From contig JACJYT010000006.1 in the NCBI GenBank assembly GCA_020635975.1, positions 1 through 64,000 of the forward strand: 64,000 nt of DNA, given 5' to 3'. Positions 17,413 through 25,803 of the stretch are shown piece after piece. Position 1 is the stretch's first letter. Every line of letters begins with the position of its first letter. The notes under the pieces were generated by a model, which was not told the DNA's origin, did no database searches, and saw only the letters and a list, made by a program, of their open reading frames with translations. This DNA is from Chitinophagales bacterium (GTDB lineage Bacteria > Bacteroidota > Bacteroidia > Chitinophagales > UBA8649). The translations under genes and the position numbers were made by a program.

Positions 17413-18462
17413 ATGAAAAAGCTGCTCCTTCCCTTATTTCTAATACTAACTATTCTTGCCTGTAAAAAAGAGAAGACTAAGGAAGATTGTAGCCTTCAGG
17501 AAACTACACCGATAGAAGGCTTTAGTCTCTTAGAGAAACTACAAGGTATTTGGAATGGTCCTTTAAATTCTCCGACGCCCCTAGGCAGTTTCCCCGAGTG
17601 GATAGTAGATTTTAGAGCCATATCTCCAAGTCAAATTGCTGCAAAAAATGAATTGGATGCGGAGAATGATATTTTCATGAGTTTCTTCGTGGCAGAACTT
17701 GGCGAATGCGAATACAAGCTTGCCTTTAGAAATGGCGGAGGTTTTGCCGGACAACAAAGAATTTCTTACATGTATTTAGATAGTGTGTACGAAAGTACTG
17801 CTACTAGTTTTTATCGTTTTAGCGATCCGATTAAAGGAAAAGATAGAGTGTTTACTACTTTGCAATTTAGTGGCAATAGCTTAACCATGGAAACCTATAC
17901 CAACAAATACAATAGTTTGAATGAAGCAGTATTGCATTTTTCTTGGCAAGCTACTCGACAAGATCTTAGTGCTAGTGAAGAAGCAAAGGAGCATTTTGAT
18001 TTTCCAAAAAAAGAACAAAGCATCCCCTTTACCCATAGCTTTGATAATATGCAAGAAGCAGTTTTCTATACTTCGGGTGCCGATCCCTTCCCAGAAGAAG
18101 CGCAGCCCTATCTCGGTACAAGCAATATAAGTATTACTATTACGAATCCGAGCACTGTAGATTCTAGTAAGAAGGTATTGATCCTTATTTCTACTGAGCC
18201 CCTATTTAATGGTTTCCTTTTCAACCCTATTAATTTAAAGTACCGTTCGCGCTACGTAATCATTCCTGCTGCACAAAGCACTAGCTTTAGCTTTAATTAC
18301 ATGCATCCTGGCAACTATTACTTAAATGCTATTTATGATCTTAACGGCGATTTTAACTTTTCAAGTGGCGATTATATGAACGGTGCTTTCGACAGAAATT
18401 TTAGTCTCGCTCCTGAGAGTTCTGTCAACGCTAGCGTTCAAATTAATTTTGAGATTCCTTAA
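17413..18462 (+). CDS. Hypothetical lipoprotein
   Basis: 349 residues with a lipoprotein signal (LTILAC lipobox, Cys17 followed by KKEK). A chromophore-lyase-like N-terminal half (LLEKLQGIWNGPLNS, then FRAISPSQIAAKNE) and a C-terminal beta domain (PSTVDSSKKVLILIST, GNYYLNAIYDLNGDFNFSSGD) that may be a small Ca-binding or Ig-like module. Follows the acylase by 6 bp, so probably co-transcribed. No family recognised with confidence. Confidence 0.7.
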   Translation: MKKLLLPLFLILTILACKKEKTKEDCSLQETTPIEGFSLLEKLQGIWNGPLNSPTPLGSFPEWIVDFRAISPSQIAAKNELDAENDIFMSFFVAELGECEYKLAFRNGGGFAGQQRISYMYLDSVYESTATSFYRFSDPIKGKDRVFTTLQFSGNSLTMETYTNKYNSLNEAVLHFSWQATRQDLSASEEAKEHFDFPKKEQSIPFTHSFDNMQEAVFYTSGADPFPEEAQPYLGTSNISITITNPSTVDSSKKVLILISTEPLFNGFLFNPINLKYRSRYVIIPAAQSTSFSFNYMHPGNYYLNAIYDLNGDFNFSSGDYMNGAFDRNFSLAPESSVNASVQINFEIP

Positions 18463-18478
18463 TTACTCCTTTATCCTC

Positions 18479-18486
18479 TAGTTTTG
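18479..18486 (+). promoter_or_regulatory. -7 box TAGTTTTG before the Crp-family gene
   Basis: Matches TAnnTTTG, 13 bp before the ATG. No well-spaced TTG was found upstream. Confidence 0.4.
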
Positions 18487-18499
18487 CTAAAAGTAAATA

Positions 18500-19039
18500 A
18501 TGAACAACATCAATATTCTTTTTAATCTAAACACCGATTCTGCTTCTAAAATCTACAAGAAGGGAACGATCTTACAAAGGGCTGGAGATCCTAGTTCACA
18601 TTTGTATTATGTAAAAAAAGGCTTGCTTAAGAGTTACACCATCGACAAGAAAGGGAAAGAACATATTTTTATGTTTGCTCCAGAAGGTTGGCTCATGTCG
18701 GATATAGAATCGCAAGAATTTAACAAAGAAGCGGTCTTGTTTTTTGAATGTTTAGAAGACTCTGATTTAATAAAAATAAGTAAAGAACAAAGCACTAGAG
18801 ACGACCTGAGTAAAGAGCAATATTTACATATGTCGAGTTTGTTATTGCGTCGAGTTGGCGTACTACAGCGCAGAATTATTATGTTGATGAGCGCTTCGGC
18901 AAAAGAACGCTACGAGCATTTTTTAGAAACTTACCCAGAACTACCTAATCGACTTCCGCAAAGATTAATCGCATCTTATTTGGGAATAACCCCAGAAGCT
19001 CTGAGTAAAATTAGAGGCGAAATGCTGAGAGAAAAATAA
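18500..19039 (+). CDS. Crp/Fnr-family transcriptional regulator
   Basis: 179 residues. N-terminal cyclic-nucleotide-binding-type beta roll (KGTILQRAGDPSSHLYYVKKGLLKSY) and C-terminal Crp HTH (RLPQRLIASYLGITPEALSKIRGEML). No Cys cluster for an Fe-S centre. Short form typical of Bacteroidota. Followed after 78 bp by YceI, which it might control; target unknown. Confidence 0.88.
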   Translation: MNNINILFNLNTDSASKIYKKGTILQRAGDPSSHLYYVKKGLLKSYTIDKKGKEHIFMFAPEGWLMSDIESQEFNKEAVLFFECLEDSDLIKISKEQSTRDDLSKEQYLHMSSLLLRRVGVLQRRIIMLMSASAKERYEHFLETYPELPNRLPQRLIASYLGITPEALSKIRGEMLREK

Positions 19040-19117
19040 AAAACGCATTTCTTAATCTAGATTAATGCACAGCTTCTAGAAAGTATCGAATTTTGTGCTA
19101 AATAAAATTTAATACTT

Positions 19118-19687
19118 ATGAAAACTACAAACACAATTTTCGCTCTATTATTAATCCTATTCGGATTTAGTGCTCAAGCACAAGAATTAAAAGTAAACAC
19201 TAGCGAATCGAGCATTGCTTGGTTAGCTAAAAAAATTGGTGGACAACACGAGGGATTTATTTCTCTTAAAAGTGGTTCTTTTGAAATTAAAAATGATAAA
19301 ATAGTTTCAGGTAGTTTTATCATTGATATGCATTCTATTACTTGTACCGACATTAGCAACGAAGAATACAATGGTAAACTAATTGGACACTTAAATTCTG
19401 ACGATTTTTTCTCTGTAGATAAATATCCTACAGCACAATTTGTGGTAACTAGCGCAACAAAATTCAACAATGGTAAAGCAAAAATTACTGGTAAACTTAC
19501 CATCAAGGATAAAACGGAAGAAATTAGTTTTGACATCACTCAAAATGGCAATGCTTATACCGCGACTATTCCAGTAGATCGTTCTAAATTCGATGTTTGT
19601 TACGGTTCTAACTCTTTCTTCGACAATTTAGGAGATAAGGCAATTGAAGATATTTTCACCTTAAATCTTAATTTAAAAGTTAATTAA
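19118..19687 (+). CDS. YceI-family periplasmic lipid-binding protein
   Basis: 189 residues: signal peptide (SAQAQ), then the YceI beta-barrel pattern (NTSESSIAWLAKKIGGQHEG, GSFIIDMHSITCTD, HLNSDDFFSVDKYPTAQFV, GKLTIKDKTEEISFD, DRSKFDVCYGS). Family members bind isoprenoid or amphiphilic ligands in the periplasm. A hairpin terminator follows. Confidence 0.92.
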   Translation: MKTTNTIFALLLILFGFSAQAQELKVNTSESSIAWLAKKIGGQHEGFISLKSGSFEIKNDKIVSGSFIIDMHSITCTDISNEEYNGKLIGHLNSDDFFSVDKYPTAQFVVTSATKFNNGKAKITGKLTIKDKTEEISFDITQNGNAYTATIPVDRSKFDVCYGSNSFFDNLGDKAIEDIFTLNLNLKVN

Positions 19688-19704
19688 GAAATAGCTTTAA
19701 ATTT

Positions 19705-19738
19705 AAGGGCAAGCTGGTTAGAAAGTTTGCCCTTTTTT
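19705..19738 (+). terminator. Rho-independent terminator after yceI
   Basis: Stem AAGGGCAA / TTGCCCTT (8 bp) with a 14-nt loop and a T6 run. Confidence 0.75.
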
Positions 19739-19747
19739 AATTTTTAC

Positions 19748-20632
19748 ATGGATAGAATTAGTTTTATAAAACACTTAGCCTTTTTACCTTTAGGTATGAA
19801 ACTTAAATCACTCAGCGAGTTATTCTCTTCTGCTGAAGAGACAAAAAAAATGCCCCTACTCTTCTTGGGACATGGCAGTCCGATGAATGCCATCGAAGAA
19901 AATGAATTCGTTAGCAGCTTCAGAAAATTAGGAACGGAACTTCCTCGACCAAGGGCAATTCTCTGCATTTCTGCCCATTGGGAAACCAAAGGAAGCTTTG
20001 TTACAGCCATGACAAAACCAAGAACTATTCACGATTTTAGTGGCTTTCCAAAAGAACTATTTGCTGTGCAATATGCTGCACCTGGCAGTCCAGAACTTGC
20101 CCAACTCACTAAAAACTTAATTACTACCACCAATATTGGCTTAGATCATGAATGGGGTTTAGATCATGGCACTTGGAGTGTAGTTAAGCATTTATATCCG
20201 AATGCCGACATTCCCATAATTCAAATGAGTTTAGACTATACCAAGGGTGCTGCATATCATTATGAACTAGGGAGCGAACTACAAAAATTAAGATCTAAGG
20301 GAGTGCTGATTATTGGAAGCGGGAATATGGTGCATAACCTCAGACTCTTAGCCTGGGATAAGTTTAGCCAAGATAATTATGCATACGATTGGGCCTTAGA
20401 AGCAAATTCCAAAATGAAAGAATGGATAAATTTGGGCCAACATGATAAACTTATAGATTTTAAATCGCAAGGCAAAGCATTTGACTTGTCTATCCCAAGT
20501 CCGGAACATTACCTCCCACTTATTTACATCCTTTCTTTAATGGATAAAAAGGATGAATTTTCTTTTTTCAACGACAAATATGTAGCGGGCTCTTTAAGTA
20601 TGAGTTCATTAAAAGTAATATCTAGGGCTTAA
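19748..20632 (+). CDS. ygiD: LigB-type extradiol dioxygenase, YgiD/DODA family
   Basis: 294 residues from ATG 19748; an in-frame TTG at 19727 lies inside the upstream terminator and is rejected. Conserved metal-site segments: LFLGHGSPMNAIEEN, ILCISAHWETKG, LDHEWGLDHGTWSV and GSGNMVHNLRLLAW, as in 4,5-DOPA dioxygenase/YgiD proteins. These act on catechol-type rings with Zn or Fe. An alternative start at 19796 would drop the first 16 residues. Confidence 0.85.
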   Translation: MDRISFIKHLAFLPLGMKLKSLSELFSSAEETKKMPLLFLGHGSPMNAIEENEFVSSFRKLGTELPRPRAILCISAHWETKGSFVTAMTKPRTIHDFSGFPKELFAVQYAAPGSPELAQLTKNLITTTNIGLDHEWGLDHGTWSVVKHLYPNADIPIIQMSLDYTKGAAYHYELGSELQKLRSKGVLIIGSGNMVHNLRLLAWDKFSQDNYAYDWALEANSKMKEWINLGQHDKLIDFKSQGKAFDLSIPSPEHYLPLIYILSLMDKKDEFSFFNDKYVAGSLSMSSLKVISRA

Positions 20633-20642
20633 GCCAAATCGC

Positions 20643-21647
20643 TTAGTTCTTTAAAACGATTCTGAATCTGGCCTTTCCCTCTTCCAAATGCGTTAAGGCT
20701 TTGTTTACATCTTTCATGGCAAACTCTTCCGTAGTAGGATAGATATTATGGCGCACACAAAAATCTAGCATAGTGCTGGTAAGCGCTGGACTACCTAAAG
20801 GACTACCAGCAAGAGATTTTTCTCCACCGATTAAAGAAAAAGCTGGAACTGCCATAGGTTCTAGTACAGCCCCTACCGTATGAAATTTCCCTTTTGGTGC
20901 TAAACAACTTAAGTAAGCATTCCAATCTAAACTAACATTAGTGGTATTCAAAATGAATTGCAAAGAACCCGCAATCTCTGCTAATTCCTTAGGCTCTCTA
21001 GAGTTAATAACCTTAGTGGCTCCCATGGCTAAAATCTCTTCTTTCTTAGCCGGATTAGAACTAAAGGCCACCACTTCACAACCCCAATGTTTCAAGAATT
21101 TCAGAGCCATGTGTCCTAGTCCGCCAATACCAATAACCCCTACCTTGTGTGTTGGTAATACTCCAGCTAAAATTATGGGATTAAAAACTGTGATGCCACC
21201 ACATAACAGCGGACCAGCCTTACTCATATCTATTTCTTTTGGTAGCGGAATGGCCCACGACCAATGCCCTCGTACATAATCGGCAAAACCACCGTGTCGA
21301 CCAACAATGGTTGCTTCTCCTTTTCCGCAAAGATGGTGCTCGCCACTCATACATTCATGACATGACATACAAGATGCCGAAAACCAACCTAAGCCCACTT
21401 TGTCGCCTAGCTTTACATTTTTTACCGCAGCGCCAACAGCAATCACTTCGCCTACAATTTCATGTCCTGGAACCAAAGGATATTGCGACATACCCCAATC
21501 GTTGTTAATCATACTCAAATCGGAATGACAAATGCCACAATAAGCAACTTTAATATCCACTTCTTCAGGACCTAAGTTCCCAAGTTCGTAAGAATAGGCT
21601 TCTAATTTTTCTTTCGGGGCGCTAGCCGCATATGCATTAACCTTCAT
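20643..21647 (-). CDS. Zinc-dependent NAD(P) alcohol dehydrogenase (YahK/CAD-like)
   Basis: 334 residues, MDR family. Catalytic zinc residues in CGICHSDLSMI and PGHEIVGEV; structural zinc cysteines in SASCMSCHECMSGEHHLCG; Rossmann motif GVIGIGGLGHMALKF; FSSNPAKKEE after the second strand suggests NADP preference. Typical aldehyde reductase of the cinnamyl-alcohol-dehydrogenase branch. Convergent with the dioxygenase gene upstream (10 bp between stops). Confidence 0.9.
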   Translation of the reverse strand: MKVNAYAASAPKEKLEAYSYELGNLGPEEVDIKVAYCGICHSDLSMINNDWGMSQYPLVPGHEIVGEVIAVGAAVKNVKLGDKVGLGWFSASCMSCHECMSGEHHLCGKGEATIVGRHGGFADYVRGHWSWAIPLPKEIDMSKAGPLLCGGITVFNPIILAGVLPTHKVGVIGIGGLGHMALKFLKHWGCEVVAFSSNPAKKEEILAMGATKVINSREPKELAEIAGSLQFILNTTNVSLDWNAYLSCLAPKGKFHTVGAVLEPMAVPAFSLIGGEKSLAGSPLGSPALTSTMLDFCVRHNIYPTTEEFAMKDVNKALTHLEEGKARFRIVLKN

Positions 21648-21767
21648 CTGCCTTGTATTATTTTCTAAAAAAAATTAACTTTAAGCTTAAAGATAAGCTA
21701 TTAGCAATAAAATAATAGAAACAAGACTAAAGTCTTAGCAATATTATAACATGAAAAGGGAAAGCTA

Positions 21768-22862
21768 TTAATCTACCCATTCGGCCAAGAACATATTGGT
21801 ATCTCTTGTGCCGCCGTTGTTTCTGTTGGAAGAAAATACCAAATACTTGCCATCTGGCGAGAACATTGGGAAAGAATCAAAGGTATTATCGAAAGTAATT
21901 TGTTCTAAACCTGTTCCATCTAAATTCACCATAAACAAGTTAAATGGAAACATTCCAGTTACGTGATTACTAGAGAAAAGTATTTTATTACCACTAGGAT
22001 GAAAGAAAGGGGCCCAATTGGCACCACCTAAAGAAGTAACTTTTATTTTGTTACTACCGTCGGCATCAGAAATGTAAAGCTCCATATCGCTAGGTTCTAC
22101 CAAATTATTAGCAAGCAAGTCTTTATAGTGCTTCACTTCTTCATCTGTTTTAGGGCGAGAGCTTCTCCAAACCAACTTCGAACCATCTGGAGAAAAGAAA
22201 GCTCCACCGTCGTAACCCAACTCATCCGTAATTTGAATTTCTTCTCTGGTATCTAAATCTAGAACATACAATTCAATGTCGCCGCTCTTAGTAGAAGTAT
22301 AAACAATTTTATTTCCTTGAGGAGAAGTTGTAGCTTCCGCGTCATAGAATTCGTTATCCGTTAATTGCTCCAAAATATTTCCTGCTCTATCGGCAATAAA
22401 AATCTCGAACTCTGGGTATAAGGCCCAAACATAACCTAAACTTTTGTCTGGTTCTGCAGGACAAGCATCATTAGCTAAATGCGTTGAAGCATAGATAATG
22501 GTGCTATCTCCTTGCAAGAAATAAGAACAAGTTGTTCTACCTAAGCCCGTACTAGCTAATTTAAAACTAAAGGCCTCATTTGCTGCAGGAATATCTCCTA
22601 TAAAAATTTGATCGCACATCACCCCGCTATCTTCGTGTTTTCTTTGAAAAACTAAAGACTTCCCATCAAAACTCCAATAAGCTTCCGCATTATCTCCACC
22701 AAAAGTTAACTGCTGTAAATTGCGAAGGTGAATTTCTTCTTCATAACGAAGAGTATCCAGGTTTTCGGAGCTTTCCTCAACAAGTAGTTCCGAATTTGTT
22801 GAATTTTTACACGAGAAAAAAAGTAAGCTAATAAGGCTAAAACTTAGGAGTAATTTGTTCAT
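21768..22862 (-). CDS. TolB-like beta-propeller lipoprotein (PD40 repeats)
   Basis: 364 residues from ATG at 22862. A longer frame begins at 22889, but a TACCTTTG promoter box (22878-22885, minus) lies inside that extension, and only the shorter form gives a clean lipoprotein signal (LISLLFFSCKN). Several WD40-like PD40 blades: GGDNAEAYWSFDGKSLVFQ, SPQGNKIVYTSTKSGDIELY, SPDGSKLVWRSSRPK, PSGNKILFSSN, SPDGKYLVFSSNR. Probably a periplasmic scaffold. Located just downstream of the receiver-Crp regulator. Confidence 0.85.
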   Translation of the reverse strand: MNKLLLSFSLISLLFFSCKNSTNSELLVEESSENLDTLRYEEEIHLRNLQQLTFGGDNAEAYWSFDGKSLVFQRKHEDSGVMCDQIFIGDIPAANEAFSFKLASTGLGRTTCSYFLQGDSTIIYASTHLANDACPAEPDKSLGYVWALYPEFEIFIADRAGNILEQLTDNEFYDAEATTSPQGNKIVYTSTKSGDIELYVLDLDTREEIQITDELGYDGGAFFSPDGSKLVWRSSRPKTDEEVKHYKDLLANNLVEPSDMELYISDADGSNKIKVTSLGGANWAPFFHPSGNKILFSSNHVTGMFPFNLFMVNLDGTGLEQITFDNTFDSFPMFSPDGKYLVFSSNRNNGGTRDTNMFLAEWVD

Positions 22863-22877
22863 TTTCAATTTTTTTTG

Positions 22878-22885
22878 CAAAGGTA
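22878..22885 (-). promoter_or_regulatory. -7 box TACCTTTG for the TolB-like lipoprotein
   Basis: Located 15 bp before the ATG at 22862 and overlapping the region just before the regulator gene's stop codon; decides the start of the lipoprotein gene. Confidence 0.5.
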
Positions 22886-22888
22886 ACA

Positions 22889-23953
22889 TTAAGCAACAAT
22901 GTTTTTTATCATTTCTTTGTCATAAATCGTAATCTCACTGGTATTGGTATCGATCAAACCTTCTTCCTTAAACGAAGAGAGTGTTCTAATCAAGCTTTCT
23001 TTAGCGGTACCCACCATGGATGCAAGATCTTCTCTTGCGAAGAGAATTTTAAAAGGGTAAACTCCTTTCTTATTGTAAATTTCATCTAGCCATATCAAGG
23101 CATCTGCCGTTCTTTTCCGAACAGAATCATAAGCTAAGTGCAACATTCTCTCTTTTCGAATATTCAAACTAAAATGAAGTTTCGTATAGATATACATGGC
23201 GAGGTCCTTGTTGGAATAGATGGCTTGTAAAAAGTCTTCTTTTCTCAAGCGCAAGTAAGTTCCTTCCGATAAAAATTTTGCGGATTCTAAATAATTGGAA
23301 TTGGAAAATAAGTCCATCAAACCCACAAAATCGTTCTTTGCGTAGAGTCCGGTAATTAGTTCCTTACCTTCCTCGTTAAACATAGAAGTTTTCACCATGC
23401 CAGATTCTATCTTGTAGACGTAACGAGGGAGATTGCCAGCATTAAAAATATTGGTTTTTTTATCAAAACTTTCTAGGCTACAGCTATCGAATATTTTCTT
23501 TAAATCTTCTTTCGCCTTAGTAGCATTAAAGAGAGAATCTATTGTACTGATAGTAAAATCACTTTTCAGTTCGCCTTGACTTCTACCTTTTTTTAATCTA
23601 GTTTCTATTGCCTCTAGAAGTTGAATATCTTGAAAGGGTTTTGTAAGATAATCGTCTGCTCCTAAACGCATTCCTTCTCGAAAATCTGACTTTTCCGACT
23701 TAGCACTCATAAAAATAAACGGTGTATAACGAAGCTCTTGATGCTCTACTAAAATCTTGAGGACACCATAGCCATCCAGTTCTGGCATCATAATATCACA
23801 AAGAATCAAATCTGGCTTATGTTCCTTTGCAAAGCGAATACCTTCTTTGCCATTATTTGCCATCAAAACTTGGTATGAAGCAAGCTCAAGAATTTCTGCT
23901 ATGTTTTCTAGCATGTCTCTATTGTCTTCTATTACTAATATTTGTTTAGCCAT
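22889..23953 (-). CDS. Receiver-Crp/FixK fusion regulator
   Basis: 354 residues. Residues 1-120 are a CheY-like receiver (IEDN acidic pair, phospho-Asp53 in ILCDIMMPELDGYG, Lys105 in YLTKPFQ). Residues about 150-270 are a cyclic-nucleotide-binding-type domain, and the C terminus is a Crp HTH (REDLASMVGTAKESLIRT, with the FNR-like Glu and Arg of the E-x-x-x-R recognition helix but Ile where FNR has Ser). Overlaps the haem-PAS kinase gene by 8 bp and so should be its partner. It joins in one protein what FixJ and FixK do separately in rhizobia. Candidate binding sites: the two TGAT-N4-ATCA boxes at 25242-25275. Confidence 0.9.
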   Translation of the reverse strand: MAKQILVIEDNRDMLENIAEILELASYQVLMANNGKEGIRFAKEHKPDLILCDIMMPELDGYGVLKILVEHQELRYTPFIFMSAKSEKSDFREGMRLGADDYLTKPFQDIQLLEAIETRLKKGRSQGELKSDFTISTIDSLFNATKAKEDLKKIFDSCSLESFDKKTNIFNAGNLPRYVYKIESGMVKTSMFNEEGKELITGLYAKNDFVGLMDLFSNSNYLESAKFLSEGTYLRLRKEDFLQAIYSNKDLAMYIYTKLHFSLNIRKERMLHLAYDSVRKRTADALIWLDEIYNKKGVYPFKILFAREDLASMVGTAKESLIRTLSSFKEEGLIDTNTSEITIYDKEMIKNIVA

Positions 23954-25217
23954 TTGTATCTTTTAAAGGTAATTCTAAATAAAAGGAAGTTCCTTTCCCC
24001 TCTTCACTGCTAAAATAGACCTTACCACCTAGACTTTCTAAATAGCTTTTAACTAGATTGAGTCCGATGCCTGTTCCTTCTATATTGCTTACATTACTGG
24101 TTCGATAAAAGCGCTCAAAAATTCGATCTTGTTCCATTTTGGGTATGCCAATACCTTGGTCTCTTACTTCTATTCGAATCTTATCGCCTATGATACTATT
24201 ACTAATGCCTATAGTTTTGCCCTCTGCAGAATATTTAGAGGCATTAGAAATTAGGTTAATCATTGCATTTTTGAGAATATTCCAATCAGTGAAAAATTCA
24301 ATTTCTACTAATTCCAAATTAATGAGCTGCCCTTCTTTCAATACAGCTTCCATATCTGCACGTAGCTCCTGAATGAAATTAGTCCACGAAGCCGTTCTAA
24401 ATTCTAAATGTACCTTGCCCTCCTCCCATCTGCCTAAGGATAAAAAATCATTGAGAATACCTGTAAGGTGCTGTACCGTATTCCCAATTTTATGGGTATG
24501 CACATTAATCTTTTCGGTTGCACCCATTTCTGCATACTTCCGGATGAGATTGGTAGAAGAAAGAACCGTACTTAAGGGAGTTCTAAATTCGTGAGAAGCC
24601 ATGGTAACGAAGCGAGATTTAAGATCGCTCAGTTCTTTTTCCTTGTCTAATGATTTTCGCAGTTCTTCTTCACTTTTCTTTAGGGCTGCTTCCGCCTTTT
24701 TACGCAGCTGTACCTCTTGAGTAAGTTCTTCATTTGTAGCGAGTAAACGGTTAACTACCTCACTTAATTTTTCCGTTCTTTCCGATACTTTAGTTTCTAA
24801 GCTTTTATTTAACTCTACTAAATCTTCTTGCGCTTCTTTAAGGGCAGAAATATCATGGATAACTCCGATAAAAAGTTGCTCCCCCTCTACAAGTACCTCA
24901 CTAATTGCTAAAGAACAGCTAAATTCCACACCGTTCTTTTTTCTTGCCTTAACTTCTCGACCTATGCCAATAATCTTTTTTTGCTTTGTGCGATGATAAT
25001 TATTTAGGTAGCCATCGTGTTTTTCTCGATCTGGCGAAGGCATGAGCAGCTTAACATTTTGTCCAATTAGCTCCTCTTTTTGATAATAGAACATTAAAAT
25101 AGTAGCTGCATTTACATATTGGATAATTCCAAATTTATCAATAACAATAATCGCATCTACTGATGTTTCTACAATTTCTTGCAAGGTCTTATTATTTAAA
25201 ATTCTGTTATCCTTCAT
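23946..25217 (-). CDS. FixL-like haem-PAS oxygen-sensor histidine kinase
   Basis: 423 residues, no membrane segment. PAS domain (about 10-125) with the FixL signature LLMPSPDREKHDGYL and KIIGIGREV: His67 and Arg87 are 20 residues apart, exactly like the haem-ligand His200 and oxygen-sensing Arg220 of Bradyrhizobium FixL. A coiled coil (130-195) links to the HisKA domain (phospho-His209 in MASHEFRTPL) and HATPase domain (NLISNASKYS, DQGIGIP, GTGIGLNLV). Paired with the receiver-Crp gene and divergent from the terminal oxidase operon, so oxygen-dependent control of that operon is likely. Confidence 0.9.
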   Translation of the reverse strand: MKDNRILNNKTLQEIVETSVDAIIVIDKFGIIQYVNAATILMFYYQKEELIGQNVKLLMPSPDREKHDGYLNNYHRTKQKKIIGIGREVKARKKNGVEFSCSLAISEVLVEGEQLFIGVIHDISALKEAQEDLVELNKSLETKVSERTEKLSEVVNRLLATNEELTQEVQLRKKAEAALKKSEEELRKSLDKEKELSDLKSRFVTMASHEFRTPLSTVLSSTNLIRKYAEMGATEKINVHTHKIGNTVQHLTGILNDFLSLGRWEEGKVHLEFRTASWTNFIQELRADMEAVLKEGQLINLELVEIEFFTDWNILKNAMINLISNASKYSAEGKTIGISNSIIGDKIRIEVRDQGIGIPKMEQDRIFERFYRTSNVSNIEGTGIGLNLVKSYLESLGGKVYFSSEEGKGTSFYLELPLKDTNG

Positions 25218-25241
25218 AAGCTTTGCAAAATACTACTTGCC

Positions 25242-25275
25242 TGATTTTTATCATAATTATTAGTGATGAATATCA
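25242..25275. promoter_or_regulatory. Two perfect FNR/FixK-type boxes (TGAT-N4-ATCA)
   Basis: TGATTTTTATCA at 25242-25253 and TGATGAATATCA at 25264-25275, centres 22 bp apart, in the 93-bp region between the divergent kinase gene and the oxidase operon. The symmetric TGAT...ATCA core is that of FNR/FixK sites (TTGAT-N4-ATCAA). Likely operator of the adjacent receiver-Crp protein. Confidence 0.7.
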
Positions 25276-25310
25276 TTTTTAGACCTATAGATTAATTTCA
25301 AATTTGCTGC

Positions 25311-25580
25311 ATGAAAGTAGCTATACTTGGCATGGGATCGAAAGAATGCTTGGATTTACAAATCCAATTGCAGGATATGCTAAATGAATTACACAGCGAG
25401 GCTAGTGTCAAAATAAGTGATGACATAGACCTCTTTATTCAATACAAAATTAAAAAAACACCCGCTTTACTAGTTAACCAAACCATTATTCCCAATAGTG
25501 AATTGAAAGATTTGGTAGGAATTCGTCAAATTTTAAAACGAGAGAACGCAATACATGATAATAATCAAGAGCAAGAATGA
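25311..25580 (+). CDS. Monothiol thioredoxin-like small protein (redox-active-disulfide-2 family)
   Basis: 89 residues with the small thioredoxin-like pattern of archaeal-type MTH895 proteins: MKVAILGMGSKECLDLQIQL, then KKTPALLVNQTII with the cis-Pro TPAL motif. The usual CxxC is SKEC, so the first cysteine is replaced by Ser and only Cys14 remains. First gene after the FNR-type boxes, ahead of the oxidase genes; a role in oxidase copper-site redox or assembly is possible but unproven. Confidence 0.75.
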   Translation: MKVAILGMGSKECLDLQIQLQDMLNELHSEASVKISDDIDLFIQYKIKKTPALLVNQTIIPNSELKDLVGIRQILKRENAIHDNNQEQE

Positions 25581-25649
25581 TTATTGTCATTCGCTGCTTT
25601 TTACAATTACAAGAACTTTGTTAAATAATTATAAAAACCCAATATTATT

Positions 25650-25802
25650 ATGAATCCAGAAAATAATCCACTTAAAAACCACGACGAAGAGGAAAAGCCC
25701 TTTGTGCCAAAAGGAGCTATGGCCTTCTTCGTGCTTTTGATCCTCTTGCTTACGGCACTATGGTTCTTTGTATATTTTGTTTCACTATCTAGAATTCAAT
25801 AA
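25650..25802 (+). CDS. Cytochrome c oxidase subunit IIa-like single-helix protein (50 aa)
   Basis: A 50-residue ORF from ATG 25650 to TAA 25800-25802: an acidic N-terminus (NHDEEEKP-like), KGAMAFF, one hydrophobic helix of about 20 residues with WFFVYF, and a short SLSRIQ tail. This matches the layout of the small subunit IIa of ba3/bo3-type B-family oxidases. Its stop is 1 bp before the subunit II ATG. A GAACTTTG -7-like box lies at 25613-25620. Confidence 0.8.
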   Translation: MNPENNPLKNHDEEEKPFVPKGAMAFFVLLILLLTALWFFVYFVSLSRIQ

Positions 25803-25803
25803 A

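Noticed and set aside
19727..19747. TTG start for the dioxygenase
   Set aside because: Lies inside the hairpin and T tract ending yceI.
25768..25803. Extended start of oxidase subunit II
   Set aside because: Would overlap the subunit IIa gene; ATG 25804 gives a normal membrane-anchor start.
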